Source: a bacterium
GTDB taxonomy: Bacteria > Auribacterota > UBA3054
Assembly (NCBI GenBank): GCA_017963805.1
Contig: JAGCTE010000040.1
Coordinates: forward strand, 1 to 64,000
DNA: 64,000 nt
Direction: 5' to 3'
The notes beneath the pieces are model-generated. The model was not told where the DNA came from. It was given only the letters and a program-made list of their open reading frames with translations, and made no database searches. The position numbers and the translations under genes are program-made. Positions 55,320 to 63,867 of this stretch are shown piece after piece (position 1 is the first letter of the stretch; each line of letters starts with the position of its first letter).

Positions 55320-56993
55320 ATGTTTCGCGCAAGGCAACTGATACCTTTGCTGCTCTTCGCAGCCTATCTGATCCTTGAGGCCGGATACGTTGTCGGCAAA
55401 AGGGTCGCGCCGGATTATCCCAACATCAGAACGTCCGACGTCGGCGAGGCCGTTTCGGTCTCCAGGGGACGGACAACTTACCAGATCTATCCAGTCGACC
55501 TTCCCGAAAACGGGATGATGTTCCTTAATTTTTTCGGCAGCCTGAAAGGAAAGGCTGACAAGCTGCCGGAAATGAATTTCGCCATAGTTAGCGAGGCGGA
55601 AAAGGAAACGCTTCTGAATCCCGACACGGCCGTGAGCTTTTTCAAGAAAGTTCTCTCGGGCGGCGACAGTGTCGAGCATTCGGCTTTCCAGCGGCGAAAG
55701 CATTTTTTGCTCAAGCAGCCTGTGGGGAAAGGGAAGAATTTCCTTGTCGTGGGAAACACCGCGCCAACGGTCCTGAAAGGCGAGAGGATCTTCTTTTTCG
55801 TCGCCAACAGGGCCGGGAAGCTCAGGAGCTTCTGGCCTTACGCGCTTGTTTTCCCGCGCAATTTCGTCATCGCCTGCCTGGTGTTTTTCTTCGCCTTCGT
55901 CCTCTACGAAAGGACGAAGGGGTTCCGGCGCTTCGCCACGGTTTTCACAGCTTGCGGGATATTGGCGTTCATCGCCTCGTTCACGCCCTTCAACGTTTTC
56001 TGCTCGGCCATAGAGGGGCCGAAAGCCAAGAATTTGATCTGGAAAGAAGTCTCCAGGGAGTTCAGGCGGGGCGGCGACGTCATGAGGATACCCTTGGAAA
56101 AATGCTCGCCCTATTCGGCCTGCTTCATAAGGGTGAAGGGGCGCGCCCTGGACGAATCGGAACACTCGCTCATCTACACCGACCTTTACAAGGCTCCCTC
56201 GTACGACAGTTCGAGCACCGAGAATCTTATGACCTTCTTCAAGGAGAAGACTAGCGAAAAGCTCTATGTGTTCGACTCTGCGCATTCGTTTTTTGACGAC
56301 ATTTCACTGCGTTTCTGGCACGAGGGAAGGGGAGGCGCCGCTTTGATAGAGAACGTCAGGCTGACGGAGGCGAAGCTTCCCTCCGGCATAATGAAGGTCT
56401 TGCTCAGCGTTTCCGAATCCTTCCTGGAGTGCTTTTTTGTCTTTTGGTTCGCGCTTTTTTCGACCTTCTGCTTTTTGATCGTCTATTTCAAGCGGAATTT
56501 TTATTCCAAGCTCGCGTCGTTCGTTTTGGCTTTCGTCTCCCTCGCGATCCTGCTTGCCCCGATCTATTCCTTCGGGAAAAAGGAGCCGATGCTGGCCACG
56601 ACCAGCGAGCGCTTCCTTCTCGGATTGAAGCCGCTTTCTTTCTACGCTCTGGTGTGGCACAACGAGCCCAAGCCTGACATTTCTCCGGAAGAGCTGGAGG
56701 CGCCCATGTCCGGCAGTCTGACCGTCGCCTCCTACAGCGACAAGGTTCTCGGCGCGCGCTTCGACATCTATCCGGACGACACCGACACGTTCCTGCGCTT
56801 CTTTACCCACACTTTCAGCAACATCAGGATCAACGCGCAGCGGGAGCTGGTGGTCTTGAAAGATTTCAGGCTGGTGAAGCTCAACGACGCTTACCTTGCG
56901 CTGAGAATGGTCGCCTGGCTCTGGCTTATTGCGCTGATCTTCGGCTCGCTTTGCCAGGCCGCGAGGCTGATCATAAAGGGGGACTTGGCATGA
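55320..56993 (+). CDS. Unknown membrane protein with alternating soluble domains
   Basis: 557 residues starting at ATG 55320 (a GTG at 55317 is one codon earlier). About seven hydrophobic segments alternate with three soluble regions (about 30-165, 225-350 and 425-500) that look beta-rich. I do not recognise a family. It overlaps the glycosyltransferase gene downstream by four bases, so it probably belongs to the same surface-glycan function. No catalytic motif is visible. Confidence 0.7.
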   Translation: MFRARQLIPLLLFAAYLILEAGYVVGKRVAPDYPNIRTSDVGEAVSVSRGRTTYQIYPVDLPENGMMFLNFFGSLKGKADKLPEMNFAIVSEAEKETLLNPDTAVSFFKKVLSGGDSVEHSAFQRRKHFLLKQPVGKGKNFLVVGNTAPTVLKGERIFFFVANRAGKLRSFWPYALVFPRNFVIACLVFFFAFVLYERTKGFRRFATVFTACGILAFIASFTPFNVFCSAIEGPKAKNLIWKEVSREFRRGGDVMRIPLEKCSPYSACFIRVKGRALDESEHSLIYTDLYKAPSYDSSSTENLMTFFKEKTSEKLYVFDSAHSFFDDISLRFWHEGRGGAALIENVRLTEAKLPSGIMKVLLSVSESFLECFFVFWFALFSTFCFLIVYFKRNFYSKLASFVLAFVSLAILLAPIYSFGKKEPMLATTSERFLLGLKPLSFYALVWHNEPKPDISPEELEAPMSGSLTVASYSDKVLGARFDIYPDDTDTFLRFFTHTFSNIRINAQRELVVLKDFRLVKLNDAYLALRMVAWLWLIALIFGSLCQAARLIIKGDLA

Positions 56994-59251
56994 AAAAGCT
57001 GTTTTCTTTCCTGAAAAAAGCCTGGCCGTACCTTCTTTTGGCAGCGCTTCTGGCCTTCGCCTTCTACCTTCGCTTTTATCACATCTCCTGGCGCGGGATG
57101 ACCTATGACGAATGTCTGACGGAGGAAAGGTCGCACTGGTCCCTCTGGCGCCTGTGGCGCTTCTACATCACGAGCCGCGCGCCCGTGAACGCGATCATAT
57201 ATTACATCGACGGTCATCTTTTCACCTTCTTCACCAAGTTTGACGTGCTGAGGGAATGGCAGATAAGGCTGCCGTCGGCGGTCTTCAGTTTCCTTACCCT
57301 GCCGTTCTTGTTCCTTTTGGGGAAGCGGCTGAAGGACGAATGGAACGGATTGCTCCTGGCTTCGGTCGGTGCGGTCTCCTTTTTGCTCCTGACCCACGCG
57401 AGGGAGGCGCGCTACTATTCCTTCGTCTGCTTCTTCACCACCCTGCTTGTCATAGAAGTCGTCAACATACTGAAAAAGGCTCCGGGAGGGAGGGACTCCC
57501 TGAGGGACTACGCCCTGTACGCCCTCGCGGCGGTCGGCGGCATGGGTTCGCACCAGGGCTTTTATTTCCTTTTCGCTTTTTCAAACGTGTTCCTGTGCGT
57601 CTACGCTTTCTTGCCGCTGGCGCTTTTGGCCTGGGAAAAGAGGAGGGAATTCGCCAAGCTCGGCCTGAAAGGCTCGCTTAACGTTTTCGGGAGCGCTTTC
57701 GAGACCTTTTACGGCAAATTCATAATGCTTGTCATGCCCTGCCTCGTCTACTGCTACCAGTTCCTTCTGGTGACCGGCGCGGACAAGCCTTACACTCCGA
57801 CGGGAAGCGGCAGCACGCATTTGATCCCGGAGCTCTCCTTTTCCGTCGTCGGGGGGATCTGCGAGAGGCTGTGGGTCGGCGCGCCTTTTTCCCACATAGT
57901 CCTCTACCTTTCCATCGCGGCTTTTTTGATCCTGCTCTTCACGAAGCTTAGGCTGATAGCCGTCTATTATTTCTTCGTCAAGCTTTCCACTTTCGTTCTG
58001 CTGAGGCTTTTGACGCAGCGCCTAACCTACGAGCAGTTCAGGGACAAGTACATCATTTTCGTCCTTATCCTCGACATGTTTGTCCTGACGGCGGCCGCCA
58101 GCTATGTCATCGAATGGCTCTGGACGCTGACCGGATGGTTGCTGACCAGGAACGAGAAATGGCGCCGCGCGGTGATATCGTGCGGCAGGGCCGCGTCCGT
58201 CATAGGCTTCTGCGTCCTGATCTGCTATGACGGCAACGCCTATGCCGAGTCGGAGAAGCTCTTCAACGAGCAGCTGGAAGGCGTGCGCTACGTTTTCGAC
58301 TACCTGGAGACGGCCTACCGGCCGGGAGACATCGTGATCTACCAGGCGGAGCCGAACTCCTGGGTGCACAAGAACTGTCTCTACGAACAGAGCCTCAGGC
58401 CGGAGACCAAAAACTGGACCGTCTCCGAATCCATTTACCTGCCCTTCATGAAGGACAAGATAAGGAAGCAGGGAAGCTACGTCTGGTGGATCCTGATGTA
58501 CAGGCCGCAGGCGGGTTTCAGGCCGTATTTTTACCATGAGATGAGAGCCTTCGGGTCCGACGTGAACGACAGGAACGCAATGATAATGTGCCGCTCCGCG
58601 GAGAAGGTCAAGACTTTGGCGGACGCCATATACCTTACGCTCGAGCTGTTCCGCTGGACGGATCTGCACAGGCATATCCAATACGAGAATCATTTGATCA
58701 ACAGGGGACTGAAGGTCATCAGTTCGGACGGCGCGGTGTTCACGAACCTTATCGCCAAGACCGTCGAGAGGTCCAAGGTCTACACTCCGACGGTGGGGGA
58801 CGTTCTGAAAGATCCCAACCTCGAATTCTACGCCTACCGCCTCATCAACGAATGGTACGCCGGAATGAAGGCCGAGCCTAGGGAGAAGAAGCCGGTGCTC
58901 GTTACGGTCCTCGAAAGAGCCGTCTACGATTATCTTTCCAGCTGCGCTTCCAAAAATCTCGCCGCGGAGGAGAAGAGCCGCGTCGCCCTGCTCAAGGCCA
59001 GGAACGGCTGGTGGTATTACGACAGGATCTACCGCTTCACATTCGACGAGTTCCCGCGCCCCTACATAGAGCCTGCTTCGCTGGAAGGCTTCCTTTCCCT
59101 GGAGGAAATATACAAGAACAGAGTCCGCTTCGACGCGGCTTACCTTACGCTCAATCCCGACATGGCGAAGGATTGGAACAAACTTTTAAAACGCGCCCGC
59201 AGCGATTACAACGAGAAGAAAAATGGAAAAAATCTACAAAATAATCCCTGA
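56990..59251 (+). CDS. GT39/ArnT-like polyprenyl-linked sugar glycosyltransferase
   Basis: 753 residues from ATG 56990 (MKKLFSFLKKAWPYLLL). About ten helices in the first 430 residues. The GT39-type extracytoplasmic motif with an acidic pair is TYDECLTEERSHW, followed by REWQIRLPSAVFSFLTLPFLF and THAREARYYSFVCFFTT. The C-terminal ~320 residues are soluble and not recognised. Such enzymes transfer a sugar from a lipid carrier to a protein or glycan. It overlaps the GH20-like gene by 29 bases. Confidence 0.85.
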   Translation: MKKLFSFLKKAWPYLLLAALLAFAFYLRFYHISWRGMTYDECLTEERSHWSLWRLWRFYITSRAPVNAIIYYIDGHLFTFFTKFDVLREWQIRLPSAVFSFLTLPFLFLLGKRLKDEWNGLLLASVGAVSFLLLTHAREARYYSFVCFFTTLLVIEVVNILKKAPGGRDSLRDYALYALAAVGGMGSHQGFYFLFAFSNVFLCVYAFLPLALLAWEKRREFAKLGLKGSLNVFGSAFETFYGKFIMLVMPCLVYCYQFLLVTGADKPYTPTGSGSTHLIPELSFSVVGGICERLWVGAPFSHIVLYLSIAAFLILLFTKLRLIAVYYFFVKLSTFVLLRLLTQRLTYEQFRDKYIIFVLILDMFVLTAAASYVIEWLWTLTGWLLTRNEKWRRAVISCGRAASVIGFCVLICYDGNAYAESEKLFNEQLEGVRYVFDYLETAYRPGDIVIYQAEPNSWVHKNCLYEQSLRPETKNWTVSESIYLPFMKDKIRKQGSYVWWILMYRPQAGFRPYFYHEMRAFGSDVNDRNAMIMCRSAEKVKTLADAIYLTLELFRWTDLHRHIQYENHLINRGLKVISSDGAVFTNLIAKTVERSKVYTPTVGDVLKDPNLEFYAYRLINEWYAGMKAEPREKKPVLVTVLERAVYDYLSSCASKNLAAEEKSRVALLKARNGWWYYDRIYRFTFDEFPRPYIEPASLEGFLSLEEIYKNRVRFDAAYLTLNPDMAKDWNKLLKRARSDYNEKKNGKNLQNNP

Positions 59252-60908
59252 GCCGAAACGCATAGTTTACGGCGAGAAAAGCTATTTGATAAAGAAGCCG
59301 CTCAGCGAGAAGTTCCGCGCCGAGATCGCCACGGCCTGGCACGACTTCCCGCACACGGCCGAGAAGACGCTCCAGGAAAACGGCATCAAGATCCGCTTCT
59401 TCGAAGTCGCCAACATGGAAAAGGACGCCTACTCCATCAAAGTCACGGAGAACGGCGTTTTGGTCTCGGCCGGCGGGTACGAAGGCTTGTGCGGGGCGTT
59501 CCAGACCTTTCTGAAGATATTGGACGCCACGACCGACAGCATCCGCTGCATGGAGATCGAGGACGCCCCGGACTGCCGGGTGAGGGCTTTTCATCTCGAC
59601 CTTTCGGTCTACAATTACAAGATCGAGTACGTCAGGATTATTTTGGACAAGCTGGCGGCCCTGAAATACAATGCCGTCATCATCGATTACCGCGGCATGT
59701 TCCCGTATTCTCTGCCGTACGCCTCCGCTTTCTACGGCTACAGCCCGGAGCAGGTCTCGAGAATGGTCGCCTACGCCAAGAGGCTCGGCATAACCGTTAT
59801 CCCGCTTCTGCCCGTGCTCAGGAGCGTGAACTTCATCTGGGAGCTTGAGCCCTACATCTGGCTCTCCAATCTGCCGGAAGTGAAAAACGACCGCCTCGCC
59901 AAGGTCAAATCGGAAATGCCCGAGGCGAGGGAACTGATGAAAGGGCTCTGCCGCGACCTTGCCAAGGCTCACGGTGGAAAGTACGTTTTCCTTGATTTCG
60001 CGGGACGCGAAGAGGACAACTCCTTCACCCAGGAGCTCAGCCATGATCAGGAGGAATACGCCCTGGAGCTCTGCTCCGTCCTGAAAGAGGAGGGGAAGCT
60101 GCCCATAACCTGGTCCGACATATTGAACGGCGATCTTCTCGACAGGTGGCCGAAGGGCGGCGCCGTCCTTATGCGCGACAACCGCGAACTGGACAGCGCG
60201 GAGCGTTTCCAGAAGGCCGATCAAGCGGTCTGGAACAGCTATTATGCCCTTTCTTTCCCCGCGACCGAAGTGAGCATACGCCTGAAATCCCATCTCCAGG
60301 CCTTGTGGAGCATCAAGCAGGACAAAAACGAGCAGGGCGGCGTGGTCTTGGCTTACAGCAGCCACAACTGCCAGCGGCTCGACACGCCGCTTTCCCCGCA
60401 GCTTATGCAGGGGGCGATGAGAATGCCCATCGTTCTCGCCTGGGAAGCCGTTTACAGGGCGGGCTCGCTGTTGTGGCGCAAGACCTCCACGGAGGAGAGC
60501 CTGAAGGAAGGCTGGCCGATCTTCTATTTCGGCTCCGAAAACGAGAAAGTCAAGGAATTCTCCTCTTACATGGAGAATTTCCACCTCAGCGATTCCGACG
60601 ACTATCCGAAAGCCACCAAGGAACTTATGAAAATGGCGGAGGCTCTCAAGCCCCATATCCAGCGCGACATGCTGGACCTTGTCTACTTCTACGCCAGATA
60701 CCGCCTCTACAACCGCTACATCGACCAGCAGTTCTCCCGCAGAAGGGAGATAATGCACGTGGACAAGGTCATAGTCTCGACAAAAGAGATGCACAAGCTC
60801 TGGCAGACCGCCATGCACGACAAACTCCCCTTGGAGACCGTTTCGCTCATGCAGCGCTACCTCTTCGGATACGTCGAGGAACTGGTCCGCCGGGCGGTGA
60901 AACGCTAA
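59223..60908 (+). CDS. GH20-like protein (beta-N-acetylhexosaminidase fold) with altered active site
   Basis: 561 residues without a signal peptide. The first ~110 residues match the GH20b-type N-terminal domain, and about 115-430 the TIM barrel (YNYKIEYVRIILDKLAALKYNAVIIDYRG). In GH20 the acid pair is in HIGGDE; here residues 259-265 read FAGREED, so the catalytic Asp is Arg262, with Glu263 kept. The rest is poorly defined. It overlaps the GT39 gene by 29 bases. A cytosolic location and the altered pair argue against normal hydrolysis. Confidence 0.65.
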   Translation: MEKIYKIIPEPKRIVYGEKSYLIKKPLSEKFRAEIATAWHDFPHTAEKTLQENGIKIRFFEVANMEKDAYSIKVTENGVLVSAGGYEGLCGAFQTFLKILDATTDSIRCMEIEDAPDCRVRAFHLDLSVYNYKIEYVRIILDKLAALKYNAVIIDYRGMFPYSLPYASAFYGYSPEQVSRMVAYAKRLGITVIPLLPVLRSVNFIWELEPYIWLSNLPEVKNDRLAKVKSEMPEARELMKGLCRDLAKAHGGKYVFLDFAGREEDNSFTQELSHDQEEYALELCSVLKEEGKLPITWSDILNGDLLDRWPKGGAVLMRDNRELDSAERFQKADQAVWNSYYALSFPATEVSIRLKSHLQALWSIKQDKNEQGGVVLAYSSHNCQRLDTPLSPQLMQGAMRMPIVLAWEAVYRAGSLLWRKTSTEESLKEGWPIFYFGSENEKVKEFSSYMENFHLSDSDDYPKATKELMKMAEALKPHIQRDMLDLVYFYARYRLYNRYIDQQFSRRREIMHVDKVIVSTKEMHKLWQTAMHDKLPLETVSLMQRYLFGYVEELVRRAVKR

Positions 60909-60931
60909 GCCTTTGCCAGGTCGGTTCCGCC

Positions 60932-60960
60932 TTGACAAAGGGAAGGCGTTTGAATATAAT
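60932..60960 (+). promoter_or_regulatory. Sigma70-type promoter of rpsU
   Basis: TTGACA (60932-60937) and TATAAT (60955-60960), both perfect, are exactly 17 bases apart. The start near 60967 leaves a leader of about 83 bases to the GTG start of rpsU. Confidence 0.93.
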
Positions 60961-60966
60961 TCTTAA

Positions 60967-61049
60967 CGATAATTTTTACCCTACCACAGGCGCACGGTGC
61001 GCTTGCGGGAGTGGGTCACATGTACATTCATTAAATCCGAGAGGAATAC
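60967..61049 (+). ncRNA. Structured 5' leader of rpsU, class unknown
   Basis: An eight-pair hairpin (CAGGCGCA/TGCGCTTG, 60987-61005, loop CGG, one G:U pair) is enclosed by ACCC/GGGT pairing (60978-60981 with 61012-61015). The ribosome binding site GAGAGG lies outside the hairpin. The leader could be an autoregulatory site for bS21; I know no matching Rfam family by eye. Confidence 0.45.
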
Positions 61050-61244
61050 GTGTTAACAGTTACGGTTCGTAAAAACGAAACAGTTGACAAGGCGATCCGT
61101 CGCCTGAAAAAGAAAGTCGATCGCGAAGGCGTTCTTAAAGTCGTGCGCCAGCACGCCCAGTATGAAAAGCCCAGCGAGAAAAAACTGCGCAAGCAGAAAG
61201 CCGCCCGCCGCAACGCTCACCGCCTGATGAAGCTCTACCGCTGA
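61050..61244 (+). CDS. rpsU: 30S ribosomal protein bS21
   Basis: 64 residues. VTVRKNETVDKAIRRLKKKVDREGVLKVVRQHAQYEKPSEKKLRKQKAARRNAHRL fits bS21 (split here: TVDKAIRRLKKKV, VRQHAQYEKPSEK, RKQKAARRNAHRL). It uses a GTG start supported by GAGAGG 6 bases upstream. A PUR-domain gene follows 34 bases later. Confidence 0.93.
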   Translation: MLTVTVRKNETVDKAIRRLKKKVDREGVLKVVRQHAQYEKPSEKKLRKQKAARRNAHRLMKLYR

Positions 61245-61278
61245 TTCGGACGATCCCTGGCGGGAAGCGAGGTAAACC

Positions 61279-61548
61279 ATGTTTCCCAAACAGAACAACT
61301 ACAACGCCAACGAAAAGCTCATCCTGACAAAGAAGATCGTCTGCGAATGCAAACTCTTCTACGTTGACTACAAAGAAAACAAACGCGGACGCTTTTTGAA
61401 GATCAGCGAAAAAGATTCCGCCACCAAGAGAACGATAATCGTCCCCGCGGAGGCCATAAAAGAACTTTCCGAGATACTTCAGGAAGTGGTTGTTCTGGGA
61501 AATGAGAAACCGGAAGCGACAGAAGAAAAAGAACAGCAACAGGAATAA
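61279..61548 (+). CDS. PUR-alpha-like ssDNA/RNA-binding protein (DUF3276 type)
   Basis: 89 residues. The core KLFYVDYKENKRGRFLKISEKD...TIIVPAEAIKELSEIL resembles the PUR repeat of DUF3276 proteins from Bacteroidetes, spirochaetes and PVC bacteria; the tail is acidic and Gln-rich. PUR domains bind single-stranded nucleic acid. Link to rpsU and the pseudopilins is positional only. The domain match is by eye. Confidence 0.7.
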   Translation: MFPKQNNYNANEKLILTKKIVCECKLFYVDYKENKRGRFLKISEKDSATKRTIIVPAEAIKELSEILQEVVVLGNEKPEATEEKEQQQE

Positions 61549-61557
61549 AAGAAAGCC

Positions 61558-62124
61558 ATGAAACAGACTGTTAACAAGGGTTTCACCCTCATAGAGATCT
61601 TGGTGGTCATCAGCGTTATCGGCATCCTTTCAACGCTTTCCGTGGGCGTCGCGACTGTCGCCAAAGCGAGGATCAAATCCTCCGCCGCCGAAGCCGTCAT
61701 CCAGCGCCTTGAGCTCGCTCTCAGCCAGTACCACAACGATTTCGGCTGTTATCCTCCGACCGGCAGCGACGCCGCCGACAACTCCGTTATGATCGGCTGC
61801 CTGACCGGCGACCTCAACATGGACGGCAAGTACACCGGCGACGAAGGCGACATCCCGTCCAACCACCCCCGCTGGAAAAAGCCCTACATCGACATCGACA
61901 AGAGCTTTCCCGTCAGAGCCGGCAAGCTCATGGACCCCTGGGACGTTCCTTACCGCTACTGGGAAAACCAGAGGGAATGCCCCCGCTGCCCCTACAACGG
62001 CAACATGTATCTCTTGTATTCCTGCGGCCCCGACAACAAGGCGACCGAGATGACAAGGGACGAAGTAATCGATTTCGGCGCGGACTACAACCGCGACAAC
62101 ATCATAAACTGGATCATCGAATGA
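61558..62124 (+). CDS. Type II secretion pseudopilin (GspG-like), first of five
   Basis: 188-residue secreted pilin-like protein. The prepilin peptidase site is Gly8|Phe9 in KGFTLIEILVV, with Glu5 conserved. The mature part has YHNDFGCYPPTGSDAADN, a GspG-like Tyr/Pro pattern, and DPWDVPYRYW, the calcium/GspG signature. It is separated from the next pseudopilin by 29 bases including a GAGGAG site. Confidence 0.85.
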   Translation: MKQTVNKGFTLIEILVVISVIGILSTLSVGVATVAKARIKSSAAEAVIQRLELALSQYHNDFGCYPPTGSDAADNSVMIGCLTGDLNMDGKYTGDEGDIPSNHPRWKKPYIDIDKSFPVRAGKLMDPWDVPYRYWENQRECPRCPYNGNMYLLYSCGPDNKATEMTRDEVIDFGADYNRDNIINWIIE

Positions 62125-62153
62125 TCAAGAAAAAACCCACTGAGGAGTCAAGT

Positions 62154-62636
62154 ATGAAACGCATCCAAGGTTTTACCTTAATTGAACTGCTCGTTGTTAT
62201 CGCCATCATCGGCGTACTCAGTACGCTCGGCGGCGCCGGCGCTTCCATGGTCCAGAAACAGGCCAAGAAGACTCAGACCGCCACCATTATGCAGAACGTC
62301 TCCCTTGCGTTGGAACAGTACAAGACCGACATGGGCATCTATCCCCAGACCGACGATCCCAAGGAGATCGCGAACGCTCTCACCGGCTTCACGGATGAGC
62401 CCGACAAGCGCGATGAAAAATATTACAAGAACCCCAACTGGAAGGGCCCCTACTACACGACCGAGCCCAAAGCCTTTTACCGCCGCCAGAACAACCAGGC
62501 CATAGCCGACGCGTGGGGAAATCCCTTGAATTTCAACATCCTTGCCCCGAAGCTCAATCCTTATAAGTTCGACATGTGGTCCAGCGGCCCCGACGGCAAC
62601 AACGACAATGGTCTCAAGGACGACGTCAGACCGTAA
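62154..62636 (+). CDS. Type II secretion pseudopilin (GspG-like), second of five
   Basis: 160 residues from ATG 62154, chosen for the GAGGAG site 7 bases upstream. Prepilin cut Gly6|Phe7 (IQGFTLIELLVV) with Glu5. The mature part repeats the GspG theme: YKTDMGIYPQTDDP, DAWGNPLNFN and WSSGPDG. It is a paralogue of the first pseudopilin. Either may be the major pseudopilin. Confidence 0.9.
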   Translation: MKRIQGFTLIELLVVIAIIGVLSTLGGAGASMVQKQAKKTQTATIMQNVSLALEQYKTDMGIYPQTDDPKEIANALTGFTDEPDKRDEKYYKNPNWKGPYYTTEPKAFYRRQNNQAIADAWGNPLNFNILAPKLNPYKFDMWSSGPDGNNDNGLKDDVRP

Positions 62637-62653
62637 CTGAAAAATATAGCGCA

Positions 62654-63265
62654 ATGAACGAGAATCGCCCTAGATATAGCGGTTTCACGCTGATGGAACT
62701 TCTGGTAGTGATCGGCATTATCGGCGCTATCAGTTCTATCGGCGTGGTGAGCTTCTCCGCGGTCGGACGCAACATGCGCATCGAGAGCGCGGCGAACGCC
62801 ATCAAAGACCGTATCTTCTATGCGCGCACTTCCGCCATCACCCAGCGAAGGAAATTCGCGATCCGCATGACCGTCACGCCGACCAGGAAAGTCTGGAAGC
62901 TTCAGACCTTCGACTCCGGCTCCGACAACGTCATCGACTACGAGAATGACCTTACCGTCGACACCAGGCCCTACTATCTCGACCATCGCCTGAACATCAA
63001 AGCGGAACCGCCCATAGAGATCGAATTCTCTCCGGAAGGAGGGATCACCTACGCCTCCCACAACCCGATCGTGATAGAAGACAAGACAGATCTCCAGGAG
63101 ATCTGGGAGATGCCTGTTCAGATCTACAAAGCGGCGGGTATCGCGCGAGTAAAACCAATCAACCGCATTTTCCCCGACGACAACAAGCAGGTGCAGGCTA
63201 AGGCCGCCGAAAGCAAGCAGGTGGAAAGTGAGGACGCAGCCTTCGAGGCCCTAGGACTTGACTAA
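62654..63265 (+). CDS. Type II secretion pseudopilin (GspH-like), third of five
   Basis: 203 residues from ATG 62654. Prepilin cut Gly10|Phe11 (YSGFTLMELLVV) with Glu5. The pattern SIGVVSFSAVGRNMRIESAANAIKDRIFYARTSAITQRRK is GspH-like (helix then Arg-rich bend). The rest is not assigned. It overlaps the next gene by one base. Confidence 0.82.
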   Translation: MNENRPRYSGFTLMELLVVIGIIGAISSIGVVSFSAVGRNMRIESAANAIKDRIFYARTSAITQRRKFAIRMTVTPTRKVWKLQTFDSGSDNVIDYENDLTVDTRPYYLDHRLNIKAEPPIEIEFSPEGGITYASHNPIVIEDKTDLQEIWEMPVQIYKAAGIARVKPINRIFPDDNKQVQAKAAESKQVESEDAAFEALGLD

Positions 63266-63867
63266 TGAAAGAAATTAAGACATACGGTTTCAGCTTGATC
63301 GAGATCATGGCCGCGCTGGCCATCCTCTCCATTGGCATGAGCAGTATCATGGCTGTCTTCCCGGCCGGCATGGAGTCTTTCCGCAAGGCCAGGGACAACA
63401 CGGTCCTTGCCAACCTTATGCGTTCTAAGGTCAGCGAACTGACCTACGAACTGGGAAGCCCCATCGGCCGCGGCGACAACGCCACCAGGATCGCCAAGCA
63501 CTACCTGAAGGCCGACACGGCTTTCGCCCGCTACATGTCTGAGGACGACAAGTCGAAGCGCACTTCCACCCCCGTTATGGTCTCGGAAGTTTATCCCTTC
63601 GAGCAGAACCCCCGTTATTTCTGGCAGTACACGGTACATGACATCGGCAGGGAAGGCGACACCAAAATAGGCGAAAAAGGCGTCAAGGGCGTCTTCTTCC
63701 AAATAGAGATGAACGTTTACGACCGTTCGCAGATCCAGGAGGAGCTCGTTCCTCTTGATCATTCAAGAGTCAAGGAAGACCAGGTCAACAAACCGATCCT
63801 GCGCCAGATCTTCCGAGTACATAACCCTTATCCGGCGATAACCTATGGCAAGAACGCTAAGAAGTAA
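63265..63867 (+). CDS. Type II secretion pseudopilin (GspI-like), fourth of five
   Basis: 200 residues. Prepilin cut Gly8|Phe9 (YGFSLIEIMAAL) with Glu5; AILSIGMSSIMAVFPAGMESFRKARDNTVLANLMRSKVSEL fits GspI/PilV-type minor pilins, where a short N-terminal helix is followed by such a repeat. It overlaps the fifth pseudopilin by 23 bases. Confidence 0.78.
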   Translation: MKEIKTYGFSLIEIMAALAILSIGMSSIMAVFPAGMESFRKARDNTVLANLMRSKVSELTYELGSPIGRGDNATRIAKHYLKADTAFARYMSEDDKSKRTSTPVMVSEVYPFEQNPRYFWQYTVHDIGREGDTKIGEKGVKGVFFQIEMNVYDRSQIQEELVPLDHSRVKEDQVNKPILRQIFRVHNPYPAITYGKNAKK

